Source of the DNA: Fratercula arctica
Taxonomy: Eukaryota; Chordata; Aves; Charadriiformes; Alcidae
DNA length: 64,000 nucleotides
Direction: 5' to 3'
NCBI GenBank assembly: GCA_947846985.1
Contig: CANTUZ010000005.1
Coordinates: forward strand, 4,324,001 to 4,388,000
The notes under the pieces are model-generated. The model made no database searches, had not been told where the DNA came from, and was given only the letters and a program-made list of their open reading frames with translations. This document shows, piece by piece, positions 11,291 through 24,447 of the stretch. Both the position numbers and the translations under genes were made by a program. Numbering within the stretch: position 1 is the stretch's first letter; every line of letters starts with the position of its first letter.

Positions 11291-14200
11291 TACGCGCAAA
11301 CATGTCTTTGGCTCTTGCCAACTACTATTCTCCCAGATTTGCTTAAGCGTGATCTGAGAGATAGCAAAGGTCACCGATTGTTTCCACCAGGCAGCTTGGC
11401 CAAGGTATCTCAGCTTTTTGAGAGGGGAGGAGGGTGAGTTTAGCCATACAGGTGAGTCATACCGTGTTCTTTGATCTCCAGGCTAAGGAATCACCCATGG
11501 CTCATTGTGGTGAAGAAAAGTGCATGCTTCACTATCTCTCTGTGATTCCCTCGTGTCTTGTCTAGAATGTGTTATTGGGACTTCTGGGATGACTCTGGAG
11601 GATCCCACCTTAAAGAGCACAACAAGTAGCCCATATTCTCATGGAGAAAAGGAATCACTGAGAGTTCTAATGTAAATCTAGTTTGGGCAGTAAGACAAGG
11701 GGATATTTCCAGAACTTTGACCTTCAGTTTTGGCTGAAGAAGCAATACATTGTCTTCCCCTAACATTTTATATACAAGACTCCATAGGACTTTTAAACAC
11801 TGGAGCCAGAGAACACCTCTGTGACATGGTTTGGCCCATGTCATTATTCTACAGAGAGGAAAATTGGGTCACAACTGTTAAAATACTTTTCCAAGGCTTT
11901 TCAGCACATAAGTGGCATTGCTGAAAACAGGATGCATGAGTCACAAATCCTAGACTCCTGTTTAACTCTGTAATGAAAGGCGATGCTTATTTGAATTTTG
12001 TGGAACGGTAGGTTGATGCCACAGAACGGCATGCGTTTCCTGAAGTTACCTGAGCTGGGGGTGGCCAGGACTGGCACGTCCACACAACAGACTGGAGTAC
12101 CAGTATCAGGCTGGAGAACTAGCCCTGCTCTGATGGCAATACAGCTGCAACAGCACACCTGGGTCATAAACTCTACCTCTCAACACTAGGCAGTGGGGGG
12201 CTGAAAAGTTAGATACTTCAGCACACAAGGTCACCAGGCCAAAGTCTTTTTATGGATTTAGCCCTCAAAACAGGATTTAATAGCACACAGTAAATAAGGC
12301 CTTGGGCCACACATGGAACAATGAAGATAAAACAAACTACTGAATAGCCGCTCATTAAGAGTGCTCTGAACATCCTGTGCACAGAGGTAGAGAGCTCTGC
12401 GGAAAAAATAGTATGTGATCAGATAATTAAAAAATGAATCATAATGAATTACACAGGCAACCTTAATTAGGGCATTTCCTAACTTTTCCATGCCTGTCTT
12501 TGTGACATCAAAATGTCCTTTCAATGCCATTTCTGTGTGCATAGTACAGAGAGCTCTGCTAAGTTACACACTAAAGGCCATAGCAATATTTGTGTTGCAA
12601 AGTCACATTAGGTTTCCCTTAGAGGTCTTTTCTCTACAAGTCATTGTGTTCTTTTCTCATCCACACCAGCTTTGCATGGAGGAGTCCCTGCAACCTTTAA
12701 AAACAATTGCTTTGATTACTCAAGAGCAAGAACAGATTGAAGCCCTGCGTCTTTAAGAACTGTCAGAAGGAAAAGACAGAACAGCAGAAATACTAGTTGT
12801 ACCACTCAGCTCTTCCAGCTACATCAGCTTATAACCATACCGGATTCCAGCGCATCCGTGGGAAAGTATTTATTTTACCTGTAGGTATAATTGTAAGCAA
12901 TAAAAACATTTCAAACCTTGCCAGAAAGGGTGTGAATTTCTAAAAAGAAGGAAAAACTCTGAATTCCAATACCTGAGCAAACAAGTTAGTATAAAAGAAA
13001 AAAAGTAAATGAAACAGCATTGCCAAAACAATGAGGTTATGATTTGCCAACAGCTGGATTGCACTTTCACTTAGAAATGCTGCAAAAAAGACTCTGACTT
13101 CTGAGCACATTTTTTTTTTTTTTAATCCAATCATTTTGTTTATCGAGTGCAAAGGATGTGTAAAGAGGGAAAATAAAATATTAGCGGAAGCTTTGAAAAA
13201 CAAAATAACCCCCCATCTCTTTTCTCTTGGAAGCCATTTCACCAGTTTGGCAATAAAGAAAAAGCATGTCTTGCCAGCTTAAAAGATATTCTCTCTGAAA
13301 GGAGCTGCAGAGAGAAGGCAGGAAAAGAGAATGAATCTCCCCAAAAACCACACACAGTTAAAAACATGCCATCTTTTGGTCTACCTTGCCAACTAAAAGC
13401 TACAATTTACTGTCTGAGAGCAGGGACACAAATAGTGGAAGTGATGCTTGTCTTACAGCCAGCTTGTGACAATTGAGTTTAATTGCAGTCTTACTCTGTG
13501 TCATCCCCAGGTTGTCATGTCATGTAAAGCTTCGCTGGTGCACCACAAAATCAATGAAGAATTTGACTCTTTTGGCTCATAAGTTGAATTTATATGAACA
13601 CATGTTTAACAAAATCTCACCAGACAAAGGTTTCCATTGGCAAGCTCTTGCATTTCCTTGTGCACCACAAAACTAGCCTTCCTGACAACTCTCATTTCCA
13701 GCCCTGAGTGAAACCAGAACATGCATGAAAAGCAAACTAGGTGGGGGAACAAAGTTAATCAACTTCAGAAGCCCTTCCAGGAGCCTGTTTTATAGGATGG
13801 CTTAGGACAGGTGTTATTTCAACTAAACATGTTCAACTAAGCCTCAGCATCATGACTTGATAAGGAATTAGAATACCTAAAAATGTTACTAATTTCCACC
13901 TGCCAAATGTTCAGCCTTCAACCTTACACTGGTACCTTCTTGATGGGATCCATACACCCCTGTACTCACCTCTACCTTCCTTTAGCTTCTCAGCTGTGCT
14001 TAATTTTTCACATGGAATTGGCTTCTGCTTCTTGGTCTCTCATAATCTGTGAAATGTCTTCTGTCCTTTGACACAATTTAGTTTACAGCTATTTTTCAGC
14101 TGTACTTGGAGGGTTTGGAAATCCTAGAGATACTGTCTCTCTCCTACTGAGTGTCTGCATTGTTGTATACGCACCTGCTTCTTTCTGCTGTGCACCTAGA

Positions 14201-15431
14201 CAAATGCCAGGTTTCTCTTTTATGCCAGTTAGCCCCTTAAATATGAAGGCAGAAAATTGTGCCCGTCCAGCCCAGAAGGTCTGGCAATGGTGGAACTCAT
14301 AATGGCAGCAACAATAGTGTCTGGCCAAAATGCTCCTTTCATTAGATTTGGCAGATCTGGCCATATTTGAAAGGTATCATGCAGCAGCCTCTCTATAAAA
14401 TTCATCATATAAGGAAAAAACAGCTGAACTTTAAAAATGAGATGCGTTTGTACTTGGCAACACTAGTTTTCTGATTGTTTTCTAATGGCAAAGACTAAAC
14501 AAGATGGCTGCGGCAGTGCAAAGGAGACAACTGAAACTGAAGGCCAAAACAAAAAACCTATAGACAACTCCACAATAAAGACAATTGCCATGCAAACCGC
14601 AACTGTTGAATTTTCAGGCCTTTCAGCTGTCTATCTGCTTAAAAGCTTTTTATTCAGCAAACAATTTACTTTGTAACAAACTAGGCCTGGAAAATTTCTG
14701 CCCCAAACATGCTTCTTTCACAGAATCAGAAATTAGCTGATGACTTAATAGCAACACTTACCACTAAGCATTATAATAAGGAAGTATTTTATGTACTTGC
14801 CTTGCATTCTACCAAAGACAGAGATGTGAGACTTGCCCTGTTCTTGTATCACATATAACATGGATCAACAGTTTGCTGGTAGGATTCCCAGATGACGGTG
14901 TTCTCTGGCCTTTGTGAAAGGCTAGAAAACCCCAAAAGTACTAACAAACAAAACTAGCGGTTAGTATTTGTGATAAAAATAACTAAGGGAAATTTAGCTT
15001 GGAAACTGAGGTTTATACATCCAGAGAAAGGCAGCTTAAGAGAGATGTTGAGGGATGAGAAAAGCAATGTATGAATAATAGCCAATACAGAAAGTCCACA
15101 GTTCTTTTCAGCATATTTGGGAACTTACTGCCACAGAAATAACAGATGGAAACAAAGGAAAGATGCAGCCATTTTCACAATAATAATTTGAGGGGTGGAA
15201 AAAAGAATGAAGCCCTCTGAATTTTTGTTTCAAAAGTCCCGTTCCAATCACACCAAAATCCACTATATTAATTCTCCAGATACTACTAGCGAGATGATGT
15301 GGAAGAAGTCTGGAAATATCAGCACTAAATTTGGGCCCTGGAAGACCAAACAAATAAGAAAAAAACATCAAGGTCTCAGATACTGAAGGTTAAAATATCT
15401 TGGCAAAACCTTAACTATAGCAGCTAGGTAT
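11291..15431. other. Unique AT-rich non-coding DNA
   Basis: About 4 kb without a recognised gene. It holds a T14 run at 13110-13123 and a 12-base direct repeat AGAGAGCTCTGC near 12390 and 12549. Many short open frames occur on both strands; none is convincing. Confidence 0.5.
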
Positions 15432-16055
15432 AGAAGAGCTGCAGAATGGCCATCTGGTTCAGCATCCTGTCTTCAACAATGGCCATAAGCAGACCTCATG
15501 TGTAAGTTAAGAACAGGGGCAAATGTATATGATACTTTCTTTGAGTACTTTCCCAGTCTGTAATTATTTTAAGCTCAAATATTTCCTGAGCTTGATGTGA
15601 CCATTTAGTAACCTTCAATAGAGCTGTCCCTTCCAGGTATTTGCCCCGTCTGCCCTTAAAGTCACGCAGAGGTTTTTTGCATCCAAAGCATCTGTTGGCA
15701 GGAAGTCTAATTCCAGAAGTCTACTTTTCTTTGTTTTCAACATGATTCCTGCTAATTTCATTTGACAGCCCCTGGTTCTTGTTCTGTAAGGGATGGCAAC
15801 TGGTATCCACCTGCCCACGCCACCCATGATTTGTAGACTTCTATCAGATCCCACCTTGCTCATTTATTTTCTGAACTGAAGAATCCCAGGCAGTTCAGTT
15901 CCTCCTTGCTCAGACTTTTGGTCATTCTTGTTGCCCTTTTCTGGACCTTTGTGTCTTTTGGTTTTGTTTCATACTTTTGCAGTAGAGGGACCATCACTGC
16001 ACATGGTATTCAAGCTGTGGGTGAAGTATGGATTTGCGGAATGACATAATGGCAA
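15432..16055 (-). mobile_element. Ancient amniote CR1 LINE copy, 3' part
   Basis: Read as written on the plus strand, the order of blocks matches an old CR1-class element inserted in reverse: AATGGCCATCTGGTTCAGCA, CCTGTCTTCAACAATGGCC, GCTAATTTCATTTGACAGCC, CCCTGGTTCTTGTTCTGTAA, ATGATTTGTAGACTTCTATC, GTCATTCTTGTTGCCCTTTT and finally CACTGCACATGGTATTCAAG before CTGTGGGTGAAGTATGG. The 'YTGTTGCCCTTTTCTGGACC' and 'CTGCACNNNGTATTCAAG' stretches are reverse-transcriptase-end hallmarks shared with turtle and crocodile copies. It is heavily mutated and has no open frame of useful length. Confidence 0.75.
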
Positions 16056-18059
16056 CTCTTCAACACTCCATGACAACAGCCCGCACTTTGGGACAAGTGA
16101 GAAGAGCCTACTGAAACTACAGGAGAAGGGAAGGGTACAATTCTCGCTGTAATAGTGGCTACAGAAGTATCTATGCACATTGTAAAGTTTTGAACCTCCG
16201 TTGAGCAACAGCCTGGATATTAACTGATAATATTACAAAATACATTTTGAAACTTTCATGAACAAAACCAATCAGATCCTCGCCACTGCTGATCGATTCA
16301 AAGGTATGATCTATCCACAGCTGACACATTATTCAACCTACAGAAGCGGCCATTTCTCTACAAATATTTTGCAGTGGCAGTACTCACACTTTCCTGTTAC
16401 TTAGAAACTTCCAGAAACTATCTAGAGTGGCCGTTATGTGCACAGCCGGACCTACCATGTTCCCACTTATAAATAAATATGGTTCTCTGGGATTCAAGTC
16501 AGTTTTTGTGTTTGTGCCTAGTCATACCACCACAACAGTCAAAAACACCTAAAGTTTGAAATTTGCACTGACCTTCCTCACCCCTTGACTACAATTTTGC
16601 TTTTTGCTTGGCAGTTTTTCAATTCAGGTGTTATTCTCTGATGAATTTACCAACAGTGAGCACAAAGAAGAACTCAGAAACCAGAGTTAAGTTTGTGAAA
16701 GGCTTTTTATGTACTTGAAAGTGTCCCCCTAAAGAGCCCATATTCCTGTAAGCTTTCTGCAGAATGGTTGCCTATAATTATTTTTCTCATCTTTAAGTTC
16801 ATCTACATTACACTGCAGCAACAATTGGCACATATGAACAGCAGATTGTCTGTGTTTTTGATTAGTGTGGCAGCAACATATCCTTTGTTTTTCAATCCTG
16901 GGCTAAATGAAACATCTTCCACAGAGACAAATCTCCACAATGATTAATCATGAAGCATCCCATATGGATACTGATATCCCATATGCTTTAAATGAGGCTG
17001 GGTGGGAAAACCTCTGCTTCGTTCATCTCTCGACCCAACAAATTGCTGGAAGGTACTCACAGGTTCATTCCCCCATGGTTATAACCTCACTGCAGAACTG
17101 ACCGAGACCCGGTTAAGTGCAGAAACATTTGCTGGTATAGTACTAATCATTTAGTGGTGTCATCTTTTAATTTAGTTTTTCCATACGGACAAAAGCCCTA
17201 AATGCGTTTATACTCACACAGAACTATTTTTGCTGAAGTAGCTTATTTCACTGATGGACCTGATGTAAGCCATACCATTTTAAAGTGTTTTTCAATAGTA
17301 TAAACCGCACTTTCATCGTAAGAGCTTAGTATGTGACAGCAAGCTTTGGCTGTGCTGCACGCAAACCCATTCAGCATTCTGTGGAACCTTCCTGTGATAC
17401 AACTGAACCACACTTGGGTTTATATTTTTCGTGAATAGTTTCACCACATACTCCAGAGGAGTAATCTGAAGCACTGTCAAACTGTTCCATAACGCAATAT
17501 ATTGAGCACAATAAACTAGCCAAAGTCAGCTCTAAAATAAATAACCACAACTTGATTGACGTAATAGAGGTCTATTTGCTTATACTATTACTGGCTTGGC
17601 CCTCTCCACTTATTTAACTTCAACTCAGAAAGTGCATTGAGAGTCCAATGTCCTTTTTCCAAATGGAAATAGAGCAAGTTCTTCCTATCTACACACATAA
17701 ATTAAAACACCAGAAGTACAGCACAGTATTTCTCTATTTATAACTGGACCTCAATCCAAGGTATAGGTTCAATTTTGACTTAACTTTTCCTTCTCCCACA
17801 CATATTTACTGTCTCACTTCATCAAAATCAGTTATTGATGACAGGCTGCTTAATTGGTCAGTGACTCTCACAACGCCTTACATCTTCTGACCTGCTGTGG
17901 TTTTAATGGTGTTCCCCAGCTGGGCCTCTGCTGTCACAGCATATGATAAAACCACCAGGCTTTTGAGCTCCAGCAAGCAGAGCAATATGAGCTGGATTCC
18001 CAGATACTTTGTACCCCTTACTGAAGCCCCCTGGAATTAAGTTGGCTCCTGTGATGTCT
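16056..18059. other. Unique AT-rich non-coding DNA
   Basis: No gene or repeat family recognised over about 2 kb. Short open frames only. Confidence 0.55.
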
Positions 18060-18160
18060 TTTTTTGCTATTGGTCGTATTGTTCATTCAGGAAGAGTGTC
18101 AATGAAGCAATGTCTATTTGTTGGACAAATAGATGCAAATATTTAGTAAAAAGGAACCCA
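18060..18160. promoter_or_regulatory. Hairpin with octamer, conserved-element-like
   Basis: TCTATTTGT (18113-18121) and ACAAATAGA (18125-18133) are perfect 9-base complements around a TGG loop. The hairpin's last base starts a perfect POU octamer ATGCAAAT (18133-18140). A CTATTGGTC word (CCAAT box on the other strand) lies upstream near 18067-18075. The grouping suggests a regulatory element, but no expression or conservation evidence is available here. Confidence 0.3.
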
Positions 18161-18675
18161 TATCTTTATTTCCCTCCAGCACTAGGAATTATTAGCTTAT
18201 ATTATTTTGGTGTTTGCCCATGCTGGGACATTTCAGACATGACTTTAAGGGAAATTTAGCTTTAACCCAAATATTTCATTAGCTTCTGGTAGCTCAGTAC
18301 TTGCAAGATGCCAAAAACACTAACAAACAAAAAACCTAAAAGATCATTTTTTCCTTTCTCTGTAAGATTCCTGTCGCAGTGTGCTCTCCATCTGAAGAGC
18401 TCAAAGGGCTAGGTAGAAAGACAGACAGATAAGGTTATTTCAGTAAGGAACTTCGAAGGATAAGTTCTTGCAGTGATCATCTATGGAGGCAACAAGAGGC
18501 TCCTAGCAGCACAAAACAGCCTCACTGCAGAACACTCTGGGGGCACATTAAGACCAGCTGTAATGAACTCTTCAGTATTAGTCACCAGCACCTGGATAAT
18601 TGGGATCAAACTTCTTAAAATGAGTGTTCAGATGAATGCCAATGTTTTTGATTGAAGATTTTTGCAAACAGAAAC

Positions 18676-18994
18676 AGATAAGAAAGATGGAGACAAGCTT
18701 TTTAGCAGGGCTTGTTGCAATAGGACAAGGGGTAATGGTTTTAAACTAAAAGAGGAAAGATTTATACTAGATGTAAGGAAGAAATTTTTTACAATAAGGG
18801 TGGTGAAACACTGGCCCAGGTTGCCCAGAAGTGGTAGATGCCCCATCCCTGGAAACATTGAAGGCCAGGTTGGACAGGGCTCTGAGCAACCTGATGTAGT
18901 TGAAGATGTCCCTGCTCATTGCAGGGGGGTTGGACTAGAGGACCTTTAAAGGTGCCTTCCAACCCAAACTATTCTATGATTTATTCTGTGATTG
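18676..18994 (+). mobile_element. CR1 LINE 3' end, 5'-truncated
   Basis: A near-canonical avian CR1 3' end. It starts in AGATAAGAAAGATGGAGACA, runs through TAGCAGGGCTTGTTGC, GACAAGGGGTAATGG, GCCCAGGTTGCCCAG, CCCCATCCCTGGAAAC, CCTGCTCATTGCAGGGGG and GGTTGGACTAGAGGACC, and ends in the tail repeats ATTCTATGATT and ATTCTGTGATTG. Only about 320 bases remain, the usual outcome of incomplete target-primed reverse transcription, so no reverse transcriptase is encoded. Its wording (TTGAAGATGTCCCTGCTCAT) matches the copy at 49253-49612, so both belong to one subfamily, different from the copy at 37340-37786. Confidence 0.95.
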
Positions 18995-20708
18995 CTGTAT
19001 ATTCAATTTTCATTTGCTAATAAAAATACAGCAGGTATAAAACTGTCAGCTTAGATTTTGTGGCACTGATGAAGACGTTCAATTTGCTCTTTTCTAGCAT
19101 TTATAAAGGTTAGTTTCTTCTACTAATTTTTTTTTTTTTTTAAAGGTAACCAGGTTCCTACCTAGTTTGTGGGCTAGATATTAAGCTACATGAGTATAAT
19201 TCAAGAGTTACTCTGTTGACCTCACTGGAATATTTCTCAATTCATTATGTTAACTGAGAGGATAAGCAAAGCATAATATATGTTGTTCAGAGGCTTCACA
19301 GGGTTCCTGAATCAAAGAATCAGGCAAATCTTCACCAAGTTAGGTCTAAGGAGAATCAAGTGGACTGCATTTCTTTATACAGTTTTCTGCACTCCATTCT
19401 GTTTATTGGTCTTGAACTAATGGTGCTTTACTATGAATAATTATGCAAAGTGAGACCAATTGAATGAAATCCAAAAACCTAAGACACAAAGCTGCTCTGC
19501 TGTAAGCCAGCACGTTGCAGCTGCTGGGGCATGAGCTAGGAGACAGCTATACTTGCCTGGTTCACTAGAAGACTCTGGTGTGGGCTCCATTATAAACCAA
19601 TATAAGATTAAAGAAAAAGAAAACCAAACCTTAATATAAATCCATTTGAAAGCAAACTTACCAATGCTGTGGAGACAGTGATTTACACTAACATTTAATT
19701 TTAGGGACTAAAACATCCCATCTGAGCAACAAACAAAAAATTAACCTATTGTTAACAATTTTCTCCTTCATTATTTAAAACAGAAGCATTCACATCATTC
19801 ACAAGCATATCAAACATGCTATTTTTTTAATCACTGCGAACAGCAAAAACAGGACTTTAAACCATACTTAAACCACAGTGGGGGTTTTACCACTGCTCAT
19901 TGAAAACAACAGTCTGACCCACATAGTAAAATTCTAACATATCTGTGATTTGTTTTGCATTTAACTGAAGCTTTGTGTAGAAATGGCTCTGAAAAACGAT
20001 GCCAGCAAATAAGATTTAAATCTTCTGTCTTACACAACATGGAAGTCTGCCTGCCTCGGTGACTTTATTTTAGATTTGTCACTTTCCTTTGGCCCATGTT
20101 TGAATTTCCTTCTCTTGGCACCCTCATAGTGGATTCCAGCTCTGCACAGCAATTTCTCTCTAGCTGTGCAAAGGTAGCAGCTTCTGGCAGACAAAGGTCC
20201 ACCTAAGACGCGAAACAAAATCACCATGAAGCATTTCAAAGTGAATGCTGTTTTCATCTGAAAAGGAAACCACGCTTTCTATCTTAATTATTTTGCTGTG
20301 GTTCTTCCTACCACTTAAAGACCATCAGAAAAAGAGGTCTTATAAATTATTAAGCAAACAGAGTTTCGGCATTACTGCATTAATTGAAATGTCTGAAGAG
20401 TCTCAAGAAAGGCTACGTTCCCATTTCCGAACTTTCTGGAGTAAGAGCGGAAAACATCAGGTTAATCTGCCACAGGAGTTAACATCTTGAAACTGAAGAA
20501 AAATTTCCAGCACAGTGATCAATTAGATCCTCAACTGCAATTGGTATCAGATGGTCTGGCACTGAATTTTTTGCCAGGGTGTTGGAAAAAAATCGTCAAC
20601 TATGACATTACTGCTGCTCCCTTTGCTACACAAGTTCTGACTCACCTGTATTCTGGAAGCATGAGCTACCTAACTGGTTAGGTCTGTGAAGGGTAAAGTA
20701 CTGAAAGG
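18995..20708. other. Unique AT-rich non-coding DNA with T15 run
   Basis: T15 at 19127-19141. No gene or other repeat recognised. A 75-codon frame at 20030-20257 (-) begins with a hydrophobic stretch but then turns strongly basic and matches nothing known to me. Confidence 0.55.
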
Positions 20709-20802
20709 CACTCACAGATCAGAAGGGACCACTGTGATCCTTCCTCCTAATGTCCTATATATGGAAATCTATAGAGCTTAACCCACTAATTTTTGCAGTG
20801 GA
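20709..20802 (-). mobile_element. Old CR1-like LINE 3' remnant
   Basis: CACAGATCAGAAGGGACCAC followed by TGTGATCCTTCCTCCTAATG, CCTATAT and ATAGAGCTTA parallels the reversed 3' end of ancient amniote CR1 elements (GGCCAGAAGGGACCATTGTGATCATCTAG pattern). About 95 bases are recognisable; the copy is diverged and lacks the upstream body. Confidence 0.65.
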
Positions 20803-23800
20803 ATGAGTTGTTTGTCCTTGCTATCTGGGAAAATATTATCAGGCCTTGTGTTAATAATAACAATAATCATATTATTATTTATTAATGCTACTGATTATCT
20901 AATTGAAGGCAGCTTTGTATGTCTGTACCCACCAAAAATTTAGTAAATTTTATTTTCTCTCAAAACAATAACTTACCCCTCATGTCATTGGAGTATTGGG
21001 GCCTTAGGACAGACATGTAATTACTGGTAGCACCACACCAATTGAGATCAGGGCAGTGGATTTGGCAGCCATTGGGGAACTATCAGTTTCCATGCCACCA
21101 GCACAGACAAGACCACCAAGGAAGCGTAGATAAACATAGTAAGAGGCTGAGATCTGTGCTGGAAACGAGGATTGAGCTTTGCATCTGACCGTTCCAAATA
21201 AGATGTTGTTTAGGTATAACAAGACACAGTTATACACAGAAAATACTCATTGCAATGGCTGCAGACGGGATCCGAATGCTTTCTTCTATTGGAAGATACC
21301 AAAATTCAATAAATGCAAAGAGATACCCACAGATCGTAACAAACAATCCATAGCACAAATTTAGACATAACACTAACTTTAGATCTCACCGTGAGGTATA
21401 TGGCTTGATGTAACCTTGCACTTTCACTTGCTTATTTTTGGGTCGCTCTTTTGTTAAAACCATCATTGTTTGCAACACGCACCGTAAAATGTGCTCCAGC
21501 CCAATTTTAGGTAAAAGAAGAGTTCTTTCCCATTTCCTGTCCTTCTTTCCAACTTTCGCTCTGCCATCCCTGTGTTTACCCTGATGACCTTTGTGTTTCT
21601 TCCTGACATTGCCAGTCTCAAGGGTTAGCCTCCCTGTTATGGACAGAGATGATAACCTTTTGTATTTAATAGACTCAAAAATGGATTTAAACAGAAATCC
21701 CACCAATATTTGTAAGGGCATTACATGTACTCCAAGTCTGCACAGCGCAAATTGGAAAGGATGGACAGATAGTACAGGCAAGAGAAAACCACATGCCTTG
21801 TCAAACAAGCTCAGTCTGTCTGGCAGAATGACACTAGCCTCGTCACAATTACCCTAAATACACAGCTTAATCTACTGCAAGTCTTGTGACAGAAAAAAAA
21901 GCCTGACCTTTGAGCTTTGTAGCAGTCACAAATAATAAGGATGAGCTACAGAATAACTTCATTTTGTCCAGATAATTACATACGGTCCTCTTCACAGCAA
22001 GTCCTACCTATACAGCTAAAAGCAGAGGAAAGAGAGAGAGAGACCAAAGAAAGCAAGCAAGATAATTTCTCAAGCGTTTATAAGTTTTTCATTATCTCAA
22101 TCTAAGGTCCTGTCTTGTCAAGAAGTGATTCCAAGGAGAAGAGAGGGCTTTATAATAGAAGAAGGATGTCCACACATGGAATTTTCTTCCCTACACACTC
22201 TACTAACTAATTTGCAAGACTAGCTAAGTCCTTTAACACACAGTATTTTCCTAAACGAAAAATAAAGTGGTCTCCCATAACCACTGGCTTTGCTCCTGAA
22301 TTCCTGGAACATATTTTCTTGTTGCCCCCAGCAGCTATAACTAGATTTTCCACCTAGTGCAACCTTTTGTACACTGGCAAAAGGTAACGTTGAGGGGAAT
22401 ACTGAAGGCTAATGGCCCACACCTGACTGAATTCAGGGAAATCATGCATCACTTCAGAGGTTGTATCTTCTGTGAAAATCTCTGAGGGTGGCAACATCTT
22501 TGTGAGACCACCCTTATAGTGCATAGTCCCTGTAAACTCTTCATTACTTTGGTCTTCAGAGTCTATAGATTAACAAATCGCTCAGGTGGGCAGCCCAAAT
22601 TAAACACTGTTAAAAACAGGTATGGTATGGGAGAAGAACGAATAAAAGAGACCACCATGCTGGGGAATCTCAGGTTGAAAGAAGACAAAGAGCAGTGCTA
22701 AGAACAAGAACCACTAAATTAATGTGAGAATTCAGTTAAACCTAAGAAATATGAATATGTCATCCTGGGAAAGATATAATGCACAAAGAGGAGGCCATCA
22801 GCCTCAGGGAACTTGACAATTCCCACCGCTCAAACATTTGCTATTAGCAAAGCCTATGGAAGTAGCTGAATAGTAGTAAATGCTACCTATCCCTTGGCAA
22901 GGAGCTAGCCCACCACTGTCTGTCATTATCACTGGGGTGTTTAAAGGCAAACGGGGATACTCTTCCACCACATCTTTGTTCTCACACATCATGCTTTCAT
23001 TTTTCCATTAGAATTGTCTTTAAAAATAACAACAGGAATAGTGGGAACAAACACCAACAAATGTAAGGTAGGGAAAGGATTTACTGCTCATGGCATTAAT
23101 TCCTTCACTAATAAACCATAACTGCAAATTCAGTTGCTCTTAATAGCAAAATTAGGTTCTTACCTGTTACTTTTTGCCATTCACATGACCTTTAGTCATT
23201 GGAACTGGAATTGACTTGTGTGGGTGTAGTTTGGTATGAGAATTGAAGGCTCTCATAATTCTCAAACACACCTACATTGATGTAAGAGCTGCTTAGTGTT
23301 TCAATGGAAAAAAAGAAAAGATAAGTAAATCTTGATAATGTAAATAGTGTTCAAGCTTTAGAGATCATTTCCTGAATAAGCGGAGTAAACTAGGTCAGGG
23401 AGGTGGGAGGGAAGACTCAAAACGTATTTGCTATCAGGATTTCAGAAAGCAATTGAAAAAAATGCGCAGATTGATGAAATTTGTTATTTAATATGAACTA
23501 AGGATGCTGTCATGATAGACATATAGATCAACTGATGAACTGATCAGTCCTGTCATGACCTGTAACAGTGCTTGGAGCTCATCATGGAAACAGTCAAATT
23601 CTTGCTTGTTGTTTCAACACTTGAACTAAACTGGATTATGGCATGATATAGTCTTCCTGAACATTCTCAAAAGTCTCACTATCTCTGCTCACCCCCAAAA
23701 CTACAAGGTCTCGCACTTACCATCAGATAGTGGTGCAATTTTTTCAAGCTTTCCTTTGTGAGGCTTGTTCGCTATCACAAGCTGAGACCGTGTACTTAGA

Positions 23801-24372
23801 CTGCTGATGAGGAACAAGCCTCTCAGGCAAATGTGAGTTAGCATACAAGCTCTGGAGCATTTCTTCATCCATATAATTTCCCCATTACAAGGGACAGCTT
23901 AATATGTGCCTTTCAACCAGGCTCAGAACAGTTTTCTTGGGGTTTTTTTTGTACAGTTGTTAAAACTAACCTGATAAAGATAATGCTATAGCAGGAGGCT
24001 CCTCTTATGCCTATTGCAATGAGGGGAAGGAACCCTACTAGCTTTTCCCATGTAAGACTGGGAAAAACTTTTCTGTGTAAAATTTGTTGTGTTTTGGCAG
24101 TGAAATCTGAAGAAAAGAAAAGAAAAAAAAAGTCAGTCCAAAATCAGCTTGATCCAAATCACATTTTCTTCCCGTTCCTGCTATTGAAATGAAAAAGGAT
24201 CTTCCCACCCTACACACATACAAACTTAAAGCTGTTTGAAAACAAAAAAAGCCACTTTTTTTTCTCTTCCCTCAAGTGCCTGTGTATGGTAAAAGGTTCT
24301 GGAGATGAGAGATGATCAAGAAGATCTTTACATGAGCTGTTATTCGTTCAGCGAGTTGGAGACACAGATTAG
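20803..24372. other. Unique AT-rich non-coding DNA
   Basis: Contains an AT-only inverted repeat (TAATAATA at 20852-20859 with TATTATTA at 20870-20877) and a short (AG)n tract at 22031-22043. A 140-codon frame at 21386-21808 (-) has a basic KKHKGHQGKHRDGRAKVGKK stretch but no recognisable family and no convincing gene context. Confidence 0.5.
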
Positions 24373-24447
24373 AGCTCCCTCCTCTTTGTGAGGGTTTGAA
24401 CCCACACTTCCCACCTTAACACCCTGAGTTATGTGAGCTACTTTCAC
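24373..24447 (-). repeat. tRNA-like SINE trace
   Basis: On the minus strand the text reads GTAGCTCACATAACTCAGGG then GTGTGGGTTCAAACCC, which resembles a degenerate pol III A box (TAGCTCA..) followed about 35 bases later by a B box (GGTTCAAACCC). The cloverleaf cannot be completed (no acceptor stem pairing), so it is not a functional tRNA. It fits the tRNA-derived head of an old amniote SINE. Confidence 0.4.

Noticed and set aside
21386..21808. 140-codon basic frame on the minus strand
   Set aside because: The lysine-rich segment reflects purine-rich DNA; no recognised domain.
24373..24447. Possible tRNA gene
   Set aside because: A- and B-box-like words exist, but the acceptor and anticodon stems cannot be formed; it fits a decayed SINE head.
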